Below are positions 33,449-41,941 of a stretch of 43,147 bases of DNA, in pieces. The DNA comes from Bacillota bacterium (lineage in GTDB: Bacteria; Bacillota; Clostridia; Acetivibrionales; DTU013). The stretch's first letter is position 1; every line of letters starts with the position of its first letter. Under the pieces are notes generated by a model that made no database searches, was not told where the DNA came from, and worked only from the letters and a program-made list of their open reading frames with translations. The position numbers and the translations under genes were made by a program. The stretch lies in the NCBI GenBank assembly GCA_023411645.1, contig JAEYON010000105.1:1-43147 (forward strand), in the 5' to 3' direction.

Positions 33449-34405
33449 ATGGATTTGCCCGTTAAGGCTGCGAGGAACGAAAAAAGCCGTTTCGCACGTG
33501 TACTACGCGAGTATGCTCATGATATTAAAAGTAATAAAATGATTTATCTGATGCTTTTACCGGTTGTTGCATATTTCGTAATATTTAAATATGTACCGCT
33601 TTTCGGGATTCAAATCGCCTTCAAGAGTTTTTCACCCTTTAAAGGTATATTAGGAAGCCCGTGGGTCGGACTGGACAACTTTAAAAGCTTTTTTGAAAGT
33701 TATTATTTTGTCCGCTTGTTAAAGAATACTCTGCTAATTAGCATATTTGATATCATCGCTGGTTTTCCCGCTCCGATAATATTTGCATTGCTGTTAAATG
33801 AAATCAGGAACAAGCGGTTCAAGTCAACAATACAAACAATATCCTATCTGCCGCATTTTATCTCAACAGTGGTTGTAGGAGGAATGATACTGGACTTCTT
33901 CTCCAGAAACGGAGTTGTAAATAATGTTTTAAATATATTCGGAATTGAAACTATTTCTTTTATGTCATCACCTGAATGGTTCAGGCCAATTTTTATCGGA
34001 ACGAACATATGGCAGCATATGGGATGGAGCTCGATTATTTATCTGGCGGCATTGTCAGGAGTCGATGTACAGCTGTATGAGGCTGCAACAATTGACGGTG
34101 CCAACAGATTTAAGCAGGTTATATATGTAACCATACCCAGCATACTTCCAACAGTAATAATAATGCTTATATTAAGACTTGGCTCTATTATGACGGTCGG
34201 TTTTGAAAAGATAATGCTGCTCTACAATCCCGCCATTTATGATACGGCGGATGTTATTTCCACTTTTGTATACAGAAAAGGTATTCTGGAATCAAGCTAC
34301 AGTTATAGTACTGCAATCGATCTTTTCAATTCGGTGATTAATTTTACGTTGTTGGTGCTCGTAAACAAGTTTAGTAAAAAAGTATCTGAGACAAGTCTGT
34401 GGTAG
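33449..34405 (+). CDS. Sugar ABC transporter permease (LplB-like)
   Basis: This 318-residue membrane protein has six helices. The EAA loop that contacts the ATPase appears as YEAATIDGANRFKQVIYVTIP, typical of binding-protein-dependent sugar permeases. The N-terminal ~20 residues are basic and cytoplasmic. It belongs to the LplB/YtePQ-type group that pairs with large LplA-like lipoproteins. AGGAGGGG lies before the ATG. Its stop is followed after 12 bases by the second permease's start. Confidence 0.92.
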   Translation: MDLPVKAARNEKSRFARVLREYAHDIKSNKMIYLMLLPVVAYFVIFKYVPLFGIQIAFKSFSPFKGILGSPWVGLDNFKSFFESYYFVRLLKNTLLISIFDIIAGFPAPIIFALLLNEIRNKRFKSTIQTISYLPHFISTVVVGGMILDFFSRNGVVNNVLNIFGIETISFMSSPEWFRPIFIGTNIWQHMGWSSIIYLAALSGVDVQLYEAATIDGANRFKQVIYVTIPSILPTVIIMLILRLGSIMTVGFEKIMLLYNPAIYDTADVISTFVYRKGILESSYSYSTAIDLFNSVINFTLLVLVNKFSKKVSETSLW

Positions 34406-34417
34406 GGGGTGAAGAGG

Positions 34418-35308
34418 ATGATAAGAAAACGCACGATTGGAGATAAAATTTTTGACACATTCAATGGGTTCATAATGATGTTAGTAATTCTTATCACACT
34501 ATATCCCATATGGTATGTCATTGTTGCGTCACTGAGCAGTTCAAGTGCCCTTATGCAGCATCAGGGACTATTGTTTACCCCTTTGGGCAGGATGAATTTT
34601 GAAGCGTACAAAGCAGTTCTGTTTAAGGATCCGATGATCCTTACCAGCTATAAAAACACATTGATATACGTTGTACTTGGAACGGCGACAAGTCTTTTAC
34701 TCACTACACTTGGAGCGTATGGCCTGTCAAGAAAAAACGTGAAGCTGGCCAACCCGATTATGTTTATGATCACATTTACAATGCTGTTCCATGGCGGTCT
34801 GATACCTACGTTTCTTTGGGTAAAAGAGCTTAATATGACACAAACGGTATGGGCGATGATTATACCGAATGCAGTAAGCGTTTATAATCTGGTTATCATG
34901 AGAACAAACTTCCAGGGCATTCCTGTCAGTCTTGAAGAAGCGGCCAGAATTGACGGAGCGGGGGACTTTACAATATTCATAAAAATAATCATTCCGTTAT
35001 CAAAGGCAGTCATTGCAGTTATGGTTCTGTTTTACAGTGTGGCCATCTGGAATGCGTGGTTCTGGGCTATGGTATTTCTGGGGACGAAACGTGATCTCTA
35101 TCCATTGCAGCTTATATTACGCGAACTGTTGATAACCAACAGCACCGACAGCCTGACGACAGGTGTAGGCGCGGCGGATTCGGAATCGGTAGGCAAGACA
35201 ATACAGTATGCCGCAATAATCGTTTCTATTATTCCGATAATGATGGTTTACCCATTTATCCAGAAGTATTTTGTAAAGGGCGTTATGATAGGCGCAATTA
35301 AAAGCTGA
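34418..35308 (+). CDS. Sugar ABC transporter permease (LplC-like)
   Basis: This 296-residue partner permease has six helices and the EAA loop LEEAARIDGAGDFTIFIKIIIP. I chose ATG at 34418 (six bases after GGGGGTG); an in-frame GTG at 34409 is the longer alternative. With the LplB-like subunit it forms the membrane channel for the sugar bound by the lipoprotein at 31667. The operon goes on 24 bases later with the UroD-like gene, so transport and catabolism are co-transcribed. Confidence 0.92.
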   Translation: MIRKRTIGDKIFDTFNGFIMMLVILITLYPIWYVIVASLSSSSALMQHQGLLFTPLGRMNFEAYKAVLFKDPMILTSYKNTLIYVVLGTATSLLLTTLGAYGLSRKNVKLANPIMFMITFTMLFHGGLIPTFLWVKELNMTQTVWAMIIPNAVSVYNLVIMRTNFQGIPVSLEEAARIDGAGDFTIFIKIIIPLSKAVIAVMVLFYSVAIWNAWFWAMVFLGTKRDLYPLQLILRELLITNSTDSLTTGVGAADSESVGKTIQYAAIIVSIIPIMMVYPFIQKYFVKGVMIGAIKS

Positions 35309-35331
35309 CATAAATAAGGAGGGTTGGACAC

Positions 35332-36429
35332 ATGAAAGAGATTACACCAAAGGAACGTGTACTGATGGCTATTGCTCATAAACCGACAGACAGAGTTCCG
35401 ATGGATTACTGCACCAGGTCTGATGTAGCTGATAATCTTGTCGATTACCTCGGTCTTTCATCCAGAGAGGAATTATACAGGAAGCTTGGCGTCGATATCA
35501 GAAGGCTTTCCGTGAAGGAGGATCACCCTGAATTTAATAAAAAAATAAATGGCGTTCTTGGAGGACGCTCTGAAAGGAGCGGCGCAAAGTATCTTTTTTA
35601 CGAAGACGGCTCCTATGAAAATGCCTGGGGCATTGTATTCAAGCCATCGGAAAATGGATTGTATGACGAATGGGTGAGAGGGCCTTTTTCAGACACAACG
35701 GATCTTAATTCTTTTAACTGGCCGCAGATGGATGTACTTGAATCGGTTGAAAGTATGAAAAAAAGAATAGATCAGTATGAAGGGAAGTATGCGATTATCG
35801 CAACGCTTAATTATCCCTTCAAGGTCTGCTGGCAGATGAGGGGTCTGGAGAATTATCTATGCGATATGCTTATCGATGAAGAGTTTGCCGACGCGCTTCT
35901 TAAAAAGACCTCAGAATATGAAACGGAGAAAGGGCTCAGGATGATCAGGGCAGGAGCCGACATACTGTCTTTCTCGGGAGACATTGCCATGCAGGACAGA
36001 ATGATGGTAAGCGTTAACGCGTGGAGAGCGATTGACAAACCTAATTTTGCAGAAATGATTAAAACCTTTAAAAAAGAGAATCCGGATATTCTGATATATT
36101 ATCACAGTGATGGAAATATGGAGGAAGTCATACCGGATCTGGTTGAGATAGGCGTTGACATAATAAATCCGATACAGCCGGAATGTATGAATGTTACGCA
36201 GATAAAAAGAAAGTACGGTAAGGATTTTACGCTGCACGGAACGATTTCCATCCAGCAGACTCTGCCCCTTGGGACAGTTGAGGATGTCAGACGGGAAGTG
36301 CTGGACAGGATTGAAAACTGCAGCAAGGACGGCGGACTTATATTGGCGCCGGCAAACCACGTCCAGAATGATACGCCGTTGGAAAACATTATTGAGATAT
36401 ACAGGGCTGCCGGTTCATTTCAGGAATAG
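35332..36429 (+). CDS. Uroporphyrinogen decarboxylase-family protein (not a heme enzyme)
   Basis: This 365-residue TIM-barrel protein belongs to the UroD/MtaA superfamily: KERVLMAIAHKPTDRVPMDY at the start, then ILIYYHSDGNMEEVIPDLVE and GTISIQQTLPLGTVEDV. Members include heme-pathway UroD and zinc methyltransferases for methylcorrinoid:CoM. Here the zinc HxC pair of MtaA reads HSD, and the late Cys region reads ILAPANHVQND, so the Cys ligands of MtaA are absent. Many such proteins sit in sugar operons of Firmicutes with no known function. AAGGAGG precedes ATG. I do not assign a reaction. Confidence 0.85.
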   Translation: MKEITPKERVLMAIAHKPTDRVPMDYCTRSDVADNLVDYLGLSSREELYRKLGVDIRRLSVKEDHPEFNKKINGVLGGRSERSGAKYLFYEDGSYENAWGIVFKPSENGLYDEWVRGPFSDTTDLNSFNWPQMDVLESVESMKKRIDQYEGKYAIIATLNYPFKVCWQMRGLENYLCDMLIDEEFADALLKKTSEYETEKGLRMIRAGADILSFSGDIAMQDRMMVSVNAWRAIDKPNFAEMIKTFKKENPDILIYYHSDGNMEEVIPDLVEIGVDIINPIQPECMNVTQIKRKYGKDFTLHGTISIQQTLPLGTVEDVRREVLDRIENCSKDGGLILAPANHVQNDTPLENIIEIYRAAGSFQE

Positions 36430-36504
36430 CGTATACAGCTGTTCAGGCTATACATGCACATAAAAATATAATAAGCTTAACTGCTTAAAAAACAGGAGGT
36501 AGTT

Positions 36505-37623
36505 ATGAATAAGCTTTTTTCAAAGATCTATGGATGTGAGGCCGCATGTACAATCGGTAACTCAATGGGTGACGTGACTGAGTTGTTCACCTACGAGGAA
36601 ATCGAGCAGAAATGGGGGTTTGTTGACAAGATGCTCCCTCAGACAAAATGGGGAAAAAACGGTGAGCTCACAGACAGGATATGGACGCAGCAATTTGGGC
36701 CGAAGCTTGTATACCATGCTCATACAAGACCTGCGGGAATGACAGAGGATGGGCATGAGAGACATCGCTTGTGTACAAATGCTATTTTGAAAAAAGGCGG
36801 GCGTATTGACATAATGGATCTTGCGCAAACCTTCATGGATGATATTGATCCTGAAAAATTCGGATATTTGCTGGGGCCCCAGGATCAGGTCATTTACTAC
36901 TCCCTTAAGGCCGGAGTTCCGCCATGGGAGGTTGGAAGATATGCATCATGGCCGGCATTGATAGGCACTTCTAAGATGATTCTGCCAATAGGGCTTATTA
37001 ATGCATGCAACCCCGGACAGGCAGCTCAGGATGCTTATGAACTTGGCAGGATTAAGGATGTAAGGGGAGTAAAAGGAAACTATGCCATAGAGGTTGCAGG
37101 CGCCATAGCAGCCGGAGCGGCAGAAGCCTTGAAGGAAGACGCAACAGTTGATAGCATCATAAAGACAATTCTTTCATTCCTCTCAGAAGTGCCGAGACAG
37201 GAAGTTGAGCTGGGACTTGAGTGGGCATATAAAGCAGACACCTGGAAGGATCTCAGACCGCTGTATCAGGAAAAATACAACGGACATTCCATGTCAAATG
37301 CTGTAGAAGTATTGTCAGGAGCACTTGCATGCATGTATATGGCCAAGGGAGAGCCCCGCGAAACAATACTCTACTGTGTTAATCTTGGAAGAGATACAGA
37401 CTGCAAAGCGTATGTAGGCGGCGGTCTGGCAGGCGCTTTGAAGGGAATTGAAGCAGTACCGGCTGATTGGGTGAAGGTTATAGAGGAACAGGTTGTGACC
37501 GACCCATACACAGTAGCTACAAGAACTGCAAGGGAAGCGGCTGAAGGACTTTACAAAGCGGCGATCAATACAATGGAGAATATGCGCAAGGTAGTCGGCG
37601 ATTATGAAAAACTGATCAAATAA
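36505..37623 (+). CDS. ADP-ribosylglycohydrolase-family protein
   Basis: The 372-residue helical protein shows the two metal-binding ends of the DraG/ARH fold: ACTIGNSMGDVTELFTYEE near residue 14, and LGRDTDCKAYVGGGLAGAL (the DTD motif) near residue 295. Classic members remove ADP-ribose from proteins. In a sugar catabolic operon like this one, a glycohydrolase acting on a small N- or O-glycoside is more likely; that is inference. AGGAGG precedes ATG. It lies between the UroD-like gene (75 bases) and the reductase gene (28 bases). Confidence 0.85.
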   Translation: MNKLFSKIYGCEAACTIGNSMGDVTELFTYEEIEQKWGFVDKMLPQTKWGKNGELTDRIWTQQFGPKLVYHAHTRPAGMTEDGHERHRLCTNAILKKGGRIDIMDLAQTFMDDIDPEKFGYLLGPQDQVIYYSLKAGVPPWEVGRYASWPALIGTSKMILPIGLINACNPGQAAQDAYELGRIKDVRGVKGNYAIEVAGAIAAGAAEALKEDATVDSIIKTILSFLSEVPRQEVELGLEWAYKADTWKDLRPLYQEKYNGHSMSNAVEVLSGALACMYMAKGEPRETILYCVNLGRDTDCKAYVGGGLAGALKGIEAVPADWVKVIEEQVVTDPYTVATRTAREAAEGLYKAAINTMENMRKVVGDYEKLIK

Positions 37624-37651
37624 TGGCTGAGTAGTAAGAGAGGTAGCGCAA

Positions 37652-38548
37652 TTGGATAAGAATATCGGTTTTATAGGTTTGGGAGCCATGGGAAAGCCTA
37701 TGGCGATAAATCTCCTAAAAGCGGGTATGAAGCTTATCTGCTACAATCGAAGCAAGGGGCCTGTAAAGGAGCTTGTGGAGCTTGGAGCCGGGGAGGGCCC
37801 ATCGTATGCTGATGTTGCTGAAAGATGTGACATTATCATCACGGTCCTTCCTGCTGATAAGCAGATATTGGAGGTATACACAGCGCAGGATGGTTTACTG
37901 AATTCCTTGAGGGACGGATGCGTATGTATTGATATGACCTCAGCCCGTGGAGACACCATAAAATATGTTGCTCAGAAGGCAGTGGAAACAGGAAAAGACA
38001 TAAGGGTAATTGATGCACCAGTCAGCGGAGGAGTTCAGGCAGCGGCTGAGGGAACGCTTACCATTATGGTCGGAGGAGAGAAGGAGGCTGTTGAAAAGCA
38101 TACCTCCTTGCTTCAGTTGTTGGGTAAGAAAATATTCTATACAGGTGGAGTCGGAAGCGGAAAATCAGTAAAAATGATTAACCAAATGCTCAATGCCTGT
38201 AACACATACATCATGTCGGAAGCGTTGTGTCTGGCAGACAGTATGGGTATTGACAGGAATTTGCTGTATAATGTGGTCAATGAAAGCAGCGGCAGCTCGT
38301 GGGTGTTTAAAAACAACCTGCCCAAATTCATATTCTCTCAGAATTTTGATCAGGGCTTCAAGCTGGAGCTTATGAGGAAGGATCTTGGGCTGTGCATTGA
38401 CCAATCGATGAGTGATAGTATGTTTCTGCCTGTTTCAAACTTTATATTCCAGGTTTATGAGGCGATGAATAAAAAAGGTAAAGGCAAAGCCAACTACAAT
38501 ATAGTAAGTGATTGGATATTTGAGCAGAATCGCAAAATTGAGGAGTGA
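37652..38548 (+). CDS. 3-hydroxyacid dehydrogenase family (2-hydroxy-3-oxopropionate reductase, GarR-like)
   Basis: This 298-residue NAD(P) enzyme has the Rossmann motif GFIGLGAMGKPMAINLLKAG, the substrate motif DAPVSGGVQAAAEGTLTIM and the catalytic Lys in GSGKSVKMINQ. GarR/GlxR-type members reduce tartronate semialdehyde to glycerate; relatives use 3-hydroxyisobutyrate or succinic semialdehyde. The aldolase two genes on would supply such a semialdehyde, which favours the GarR role. The start is TTG, with GAGAGG upstream. Confidence 0.9.
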   Translation: MDKNIGFIGLGAMGKPMAINLLKAGMKLICYNRSKGPVKELVELGAGEGPSYADVAERCDIIITVLPADKQILEVYTAQDGLLNSLRDGCVCIDMTSARGDTIKYVAQKAVETGKDIRVIDAPVSGGVQAAAEGTLTIMVGGEKEAVEKHTSLLQLLGKKIFYTGGVGSGKSVKMINQMLNACNTYIMSEALCLADSMGIDRNLLYNVVNESSGSSWVFKNNLPKFIFSQNFDQGFKLELMRKDLGLCIDQSMSDSMFLPVSNFIFQVYEAMNKKGKGKANYNIVSDWIFEQNRKIEE

Positions 38549-38555
38549 TTGGCCG

Positions 38556-39260
38556 ATGTATGATATAGTAAAAAACTTTAAACGCCCGGATAAGGAGCTT
38601 CTGGAAGCATATTCCGGGATGCAGGCTGCTACCTTGCATGAGGTTATGGGCAAAAAAGGTGCGCTGACCAGTGATATAAGGCCTGTATGGCCGGGAACGC
38701 AAGTCGTCGGAAGCGCGTTGACGGTAAAGTGCCGTGCCGGCGACAATCTGATGCTTCATAAGGCAGTATCGATTGCAAAACCCGGGGATATACTTGTAGT
38801 TGATGTTGACGGATTTTTGGAAGCGGGGATCTGGGGAGAAATCATTACTGTAGCGGCAATGGAAAAGGGGATTGTCGGAATCGTTACTAATGGGTCTGTA
38901 CGTGATACAGTGCCAATCGAGGATATGGGCTTTGCCATGTTTTCCAAAGGAATATCGATGAAGGGAACAACAAAACACAATCCGGGCACGATAAACAATA
39001 CGATTTCTATTGGCGGAGTAGTCGTAAATCCGGGCGATATAGTGGTGGGAGACAATGACGGCGTTGTCGTAATACCGCTTGATATGGCGGAGGAAATAAT
39101 CAAAAAGGCGGAAGAAAAGGAAAGGTCTGAGGCGCAAGTAATGGCTAAAATTCGCATGGGCGAGTGCACCATGGATATATTGGGATTCAACGAAGCCTTC
39201 GACCGCCTGTGTTTGTCCGAGGAGGATCAGGAAGGCGTTATGGGAGGTACTGCAGAATGA
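38556..39260 (+). CDS. RraA-family protein (HMG/CHA aldolase or oxaloacetate decarboxylase-like)
   Basis: This 234-residue protein has the RraA fold: GIVTNGSVRDTVPIEDMGF carries the Arg-Asp pair for substrate and metal, and VVGDNDGVVVIP is the standard C-terminal motif. Catalytic members cleave 4-hydroxy-4-methyl-2-oxoglutarate or 4-carboxy-4-hydroxy-2-oxoadipate, or decarboxylate oxaloacetate; the RNase E regulator RraA itself would not fit a Firmicute operon. I chose ATG 38556 after GAGGAG. Its stop overlaps the start of the HpcH aldolase (ATGA), which ties the two steps together. Confidence 0.9.
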   Translation: MYDIVKNFKRPDKELLEAYSGMQAATLHEVMGKKGALTSDIRPVWPGTQVVGSALTVKCRAGDNLMLHKAVSIAKPGDILVVDVDGFLEAGIWGEIITVAAMEKGIVGIVTNGSVRDTVPIEDMGFAMFSKGISMKGTTKHNPGTINNTISIGGVVVNPGDIVVGDNDGVVVIPLDMAEEIIKKAEEKERSEAQVMAKIRMGECTMDILGFNEAFDRLCLSEEDQEGVMGGTAE

Positions 39261-40021
39261 TAATGGAAAACACTCTGAAAAAGGAGTTAAAGGAAGGGAA
39301 AAAAGCAGTAGGCACCTTTATCAGGATAAATGATCCGGCAATAGTGGAAGTCATAGGTATGGCCGGGTTTGATTTCATTGTTATCGACAATGAGCACACA
39401 GCCATGAGCAAGGAGAGCATGATAAACCTTATTAGAGCCGCAGAACTGAGCGGCGTGACCGCTGTCGTCAGAGTCAGGGAAAACAGCGCCGCTGAAATTC
39501 TCCAGGCACTTGATGCGGGGGCGCTTGGGGTACAGGTGCCGCAGGTTGACACATATGAGGAAGCCAGAGCAATTGTTGACAGGGTTAAATATGCTCCCAT
39601 CGGTGCAAGAGGCTTTGCTGCAAGCCAGCGCTCAGCCGGTTACGGAACCTTGGGCGCGAAGGAATACAGCGAAATATCAAACAAAAACACAATGATAGTC
39701 AGCTATTGCGAGACCCTCAAGGGATATGAAAACCTTGACGAAATACTTACGATCGATGAGCTTGACGTAATTTTTATAGGACCTAATGATCTGTCACAGG
39801 CGTTCGGAGTAATCGGAGAAACAAACCATCCAAAGGTTCTTGAGGCTATCGACGATATCATATCAAAAGTAAGAAAGGCCGGAAAAGCCGTTGGTATTAT
39901 AGCAGGAAACGCAGAGCAGGCGAAGATGTGGTTTGATAAGGGCGCTCAGTTTATAGCCCTGAGTTCTGATCTGGGAATGGTTTCAACGCTTGGAAAGGAA
40001 TATATCAGTAAACTCAAATGA
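39257..40021 (+). CDS. HpcH/HpaI-family aldolase (GarL-like)
   Basis: The 254-residue class II aldolase has FIVIDNEHTAMSKESM (metal and substrate region), VQVPQVDTYEEARAIVDRVK and LDVIFIGPNDLSQAFGV. Family members cleave 2-keto-3-deoxy-glucarate to pyruvate and tartronate semialdehyde, or related hydroxy-oxo acids. The start ATG 39257 overlaps the RraA stop and has GGGAGG nine bases upstream; a second ATG two codons on is possible. Its stop overlaps the next gene. Together with the GarR-like reductase it suggests a sugar-acid route. Confidence 0.92.
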   Translation: MIMENTLKKELKEGKKAVGTFIRINDPAIVEVIGMAGFDFIVIDNEHTAMSKESMINLIRAAELSGVTAVVRVRENSAAEILQALDAGALGVQVPQVDTYEEARAIVDRVKYAPIGARGFAASQRSAGYGTLGAKEYSEISNKNTMIVSYCETLKGYENLDEILTIDELDVIFIGPNDLSQAFGVIGETNHPKVLEAIDDIISKVRKAGKAVGIIAGNAEQAKMWFDKGAQFIALSSDLGMVSTLGKEYISKLK

Positions 40022-41058
40022 AATGTGACGCAGCGAAATTAAGACAGTTTTGTGAGAGCATTATGATGAAAGCCGGACTTGGTGCGGATGAGGCTGCCAA
40101 CAATGCGGACAGCCTTATCCAGGCCGACTTGAGAGGTGTTTCGTCTCATGGAGTCACAAGGCTTCGCACATATGCCGAAAGAGTGCGGACAGGAGTAGTT
40201 AAGCCCGGACAGAAGCCGGAAATAGTCAATGATTCGCCGGCTGCCCTTCTAATCGATGCAAATAACGGCACCGGATCGAGCATTGGGATCCAGGTCATGG
40301 ATATTTGCATTGAAAGAGCCAGAGAATACGGCAATTGCTTTGCCGCTGTTAAAAACGCAAATCATTTTGGCATTGGCGCATACTTTACGATGCATGCCGC
40401 CGAAAAAGGCATGATAGGAATAGCTATGTCAAACTGTCCGGCGAGTGTTGTCCCGACCAACGGGTCAAAGCCTATGTTTGGCACAAATCCGCTGTCTGTG
40501 GCCATACCCGCGGGCAGATACGCGCCGTTTGTATTAGATATGGCGACAAGTGTTGTTGCGCAGGGTAAGGTAATCCTGGCTGATAAAGAAGGCAAAACGA
40601 TACCTGATAGCTGGGCTGTGGATGAGGACGGTAATCCGACGACGGATCCCGCAAGGGCCTTGAATGGAGCTATGCTTCCCTTCGGAGGACCAAAGGGATA
40701 TGCAATTGCATTTATAATAGAGATACTATGCAGCACACTGTCAGGTGCTTATAATTCCAGAGAGATTAATAATTTCTGGAAGGACTTTAAAAACCCGCAG
40801 GGTCTTGGCCATTTTATGGGAGTCATCAATGTCGGCAAATTTATGCCCGTTGATGATTTTAAAAGTAGGATGGATAATATTCTGGACGATATAAAGAACT
40901 GCCCGGCAGCCCCCGGAACACCCGAAGTGTTCATCCCAGGAGAAATTGAGCATCGGACAGCGGCAAAATTATTGTCTGAAGGCATTGAGCTCGGTGACAA
41001 GGTAGCAGCCGATCTGATGGAACTGGGGCGTTCATATGGTGTAGAATGGCCCTTCTAG
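40018..41058 (+). CDS. Type-2 malate/L-lactate dehydrogenase family (Ldh2)
   Basis: This 346-residue NAD(P)-dependent 2-oxoacid reductase has the family motifs LRGVSSHGVTRL, NANHFGIGAYFTMHAAEKGM, and GGPKGYAIAFIIEILCSTLSG. Members reduce or oxidise malate, sulfolactate, ureidoglycolate, 2,3-diketogulonate and others. Start by ATGA overlap with the aldolase gene (40018-40021). It closes the transport-catabolic operon; 146 A/T-rich bases follow before the corrinoid gene. Confidence 0.92.
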   Translation: MKCDAAKLRQFCESIMMKAGLGADEAANNADSLIQADLRGVSSHGVTRLRTYAERVRTGVVKPGQKPEIVNDSPAALLIDANNGTGSSIGIQVMDICIERAREYGNCFAAVKNANHFGIGAYFTMHAAEKGMIGIAMSNCPASVVPTNGSKPMFGTNPLSVAIPAGRYAPFVLDMATSVVAQGKVILADKEGKTIPDSWAVDEDGNPTTDPARALNGAMLPFGGPKGYAIAFIIEILCSTLSGAYNSREINNFWKDFKNPQGLGHFMGVINVGKFMPVDDFKSRMDNILDDIKNCPAAPGTPEVFIPGEIEHRTAAKLLSEGIELGDKVAADLMELGRSYGVEWPF

Positions 41059-41204
41059 GATATCTGGTTTCATTAATCCAAGAAAATTACAGTTTATAAT
41101 TAAAAATTACAATAGTTTATTGTTATAATATTTTAATATACAATTAGATGAAATAGATAGTGTAAACTGAGGCCAAACATAACACCAATTCAGGAGGCAA
41201 AAAT

Positions 41205-41849
41205 ATGAGTATTTTAGAGGAAATTTCTAAAAATCTCCAGCAAGGCAAGGCTAAAACGGTTAAGGAACTGGTTCAGCAGGCTATTGACGAAGGCATGAGC
41301 GCTAAAGTTATTCTCGAGGACGGTCTGCTTTCCGGGATGAACATCATTGGAGCCAAGTTCAAAAATAACGAAGTGTATGTTCCTGAAGTGTTGATAGCAG
41401 CCAGGGCTATGAATGCAGGGACAGCGTTGTTAAAGCCGCTCCTTGCGGAAGACGGAGTTGAGGCAAAGGGTAAAGTAGTTCTCGGCACGGTAAAAGGAGA
41501 TCTTCATGATATTGGAAAGAATCTTGTCCGAATGATGATGGAGGGCAAGGGGCTGGAAGTAGTGGATCTGGGTGTTGACGTACCAACGGATAAATTTATT
41601 GATGCTGCAAAGGAAACAGGCGCACAGATCATTGCTTGTTCAGCACTCCTTACAACAACCATGGGTGAAATGCAGAGTGTGGTTGAAGCTGTAAAGGCGG
41701 CCGGTATGAAAGATAAGGTTAAAATCATGATTGGCGGAGCGCCTGTAACAGACAATTTCTGCAAACAGATCAGTGCGGACTATTATACTCCGGATGCTGC
41801 TTCAGCAGCCGAAGTCGCGTCAAAAATCTGTATTGACATGGGCAAGTAA
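41205..41849 (+). CDS. Corrinoid (cobalamin-binding) methyltransferase protein
   Basis: The 214-residue protein has an N-terminal helical cap (residues 1-80) and a B12-binding Rossmann domain with DLHDIGKN (D99, H101, G104), the base-off/His-on motif, then an SALLTTTM loop. It is of the MtaC/MtbC/MtvC type that accepts a methyl group from a substrate-specific MtxB and hands it to MtxA or tetrahydrofolate. No MtxB methyltransferase is in the window. GGAGG lies before the ATG, and A/T-rich DNA (with TATAAT at 41124) lies upstream. A RACo-like activator follows at 42732. Confidence 0.93.
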   Translation: MSILEEISKNLQQGKAKTVKELVQQAIDEGMSAKVILEDGLLSGMNIIGAKFKNNEVYVPEVLIAARAMNAGTALLKPLLAEDGVEAKGKVVLGTVKGDLHDIGKNLVRMMMEGKGLEVVDLGVDVPTDKFIDAAKETGAQIIACSALLTTTMGEMQSVVEAVKAAGMKDKVKIMIGGAPVTDNFCKQISADYYTPDAASAAEVASKICIDMGK

Positions 41850-41868
41850 AAGACACAGCGTCCGTCGA

Positions 41869-41888
41869 AGGGAACCATAGGGTTCCCT
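41869..41888 (+). promoter_or_regulatory. Short intercistronic hairpin after the corrinoid gene
   Basis: AGGGAACC pairs with GGTTCCCT around an ATAG loop. There is no T run, so it is an RNA-processing or attenuation element rather than a full terminator. Confidence 0.6.
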
Positions 41889-41941
41889 AGCGAACAAGAA
41901 AGGTCATGAGTGGAGCGAATTTTCTTGAGGGAGCCTGAATC

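Noticed and set aside
35332..36429. MtaA-type methylcorrinoid:CoM methyltransferase
   Set aside because: The HxC and late Cys zinc ligands are missing, and the organism type does not suggest coenzyme M.
38442..39137. Long minus-strand frame opposite the RraA-like gene
   Set aside because: It is a by-product of the RraA coding frame: rich in Tyr, His and Arg, without a ribosome site or any recognisable motif.
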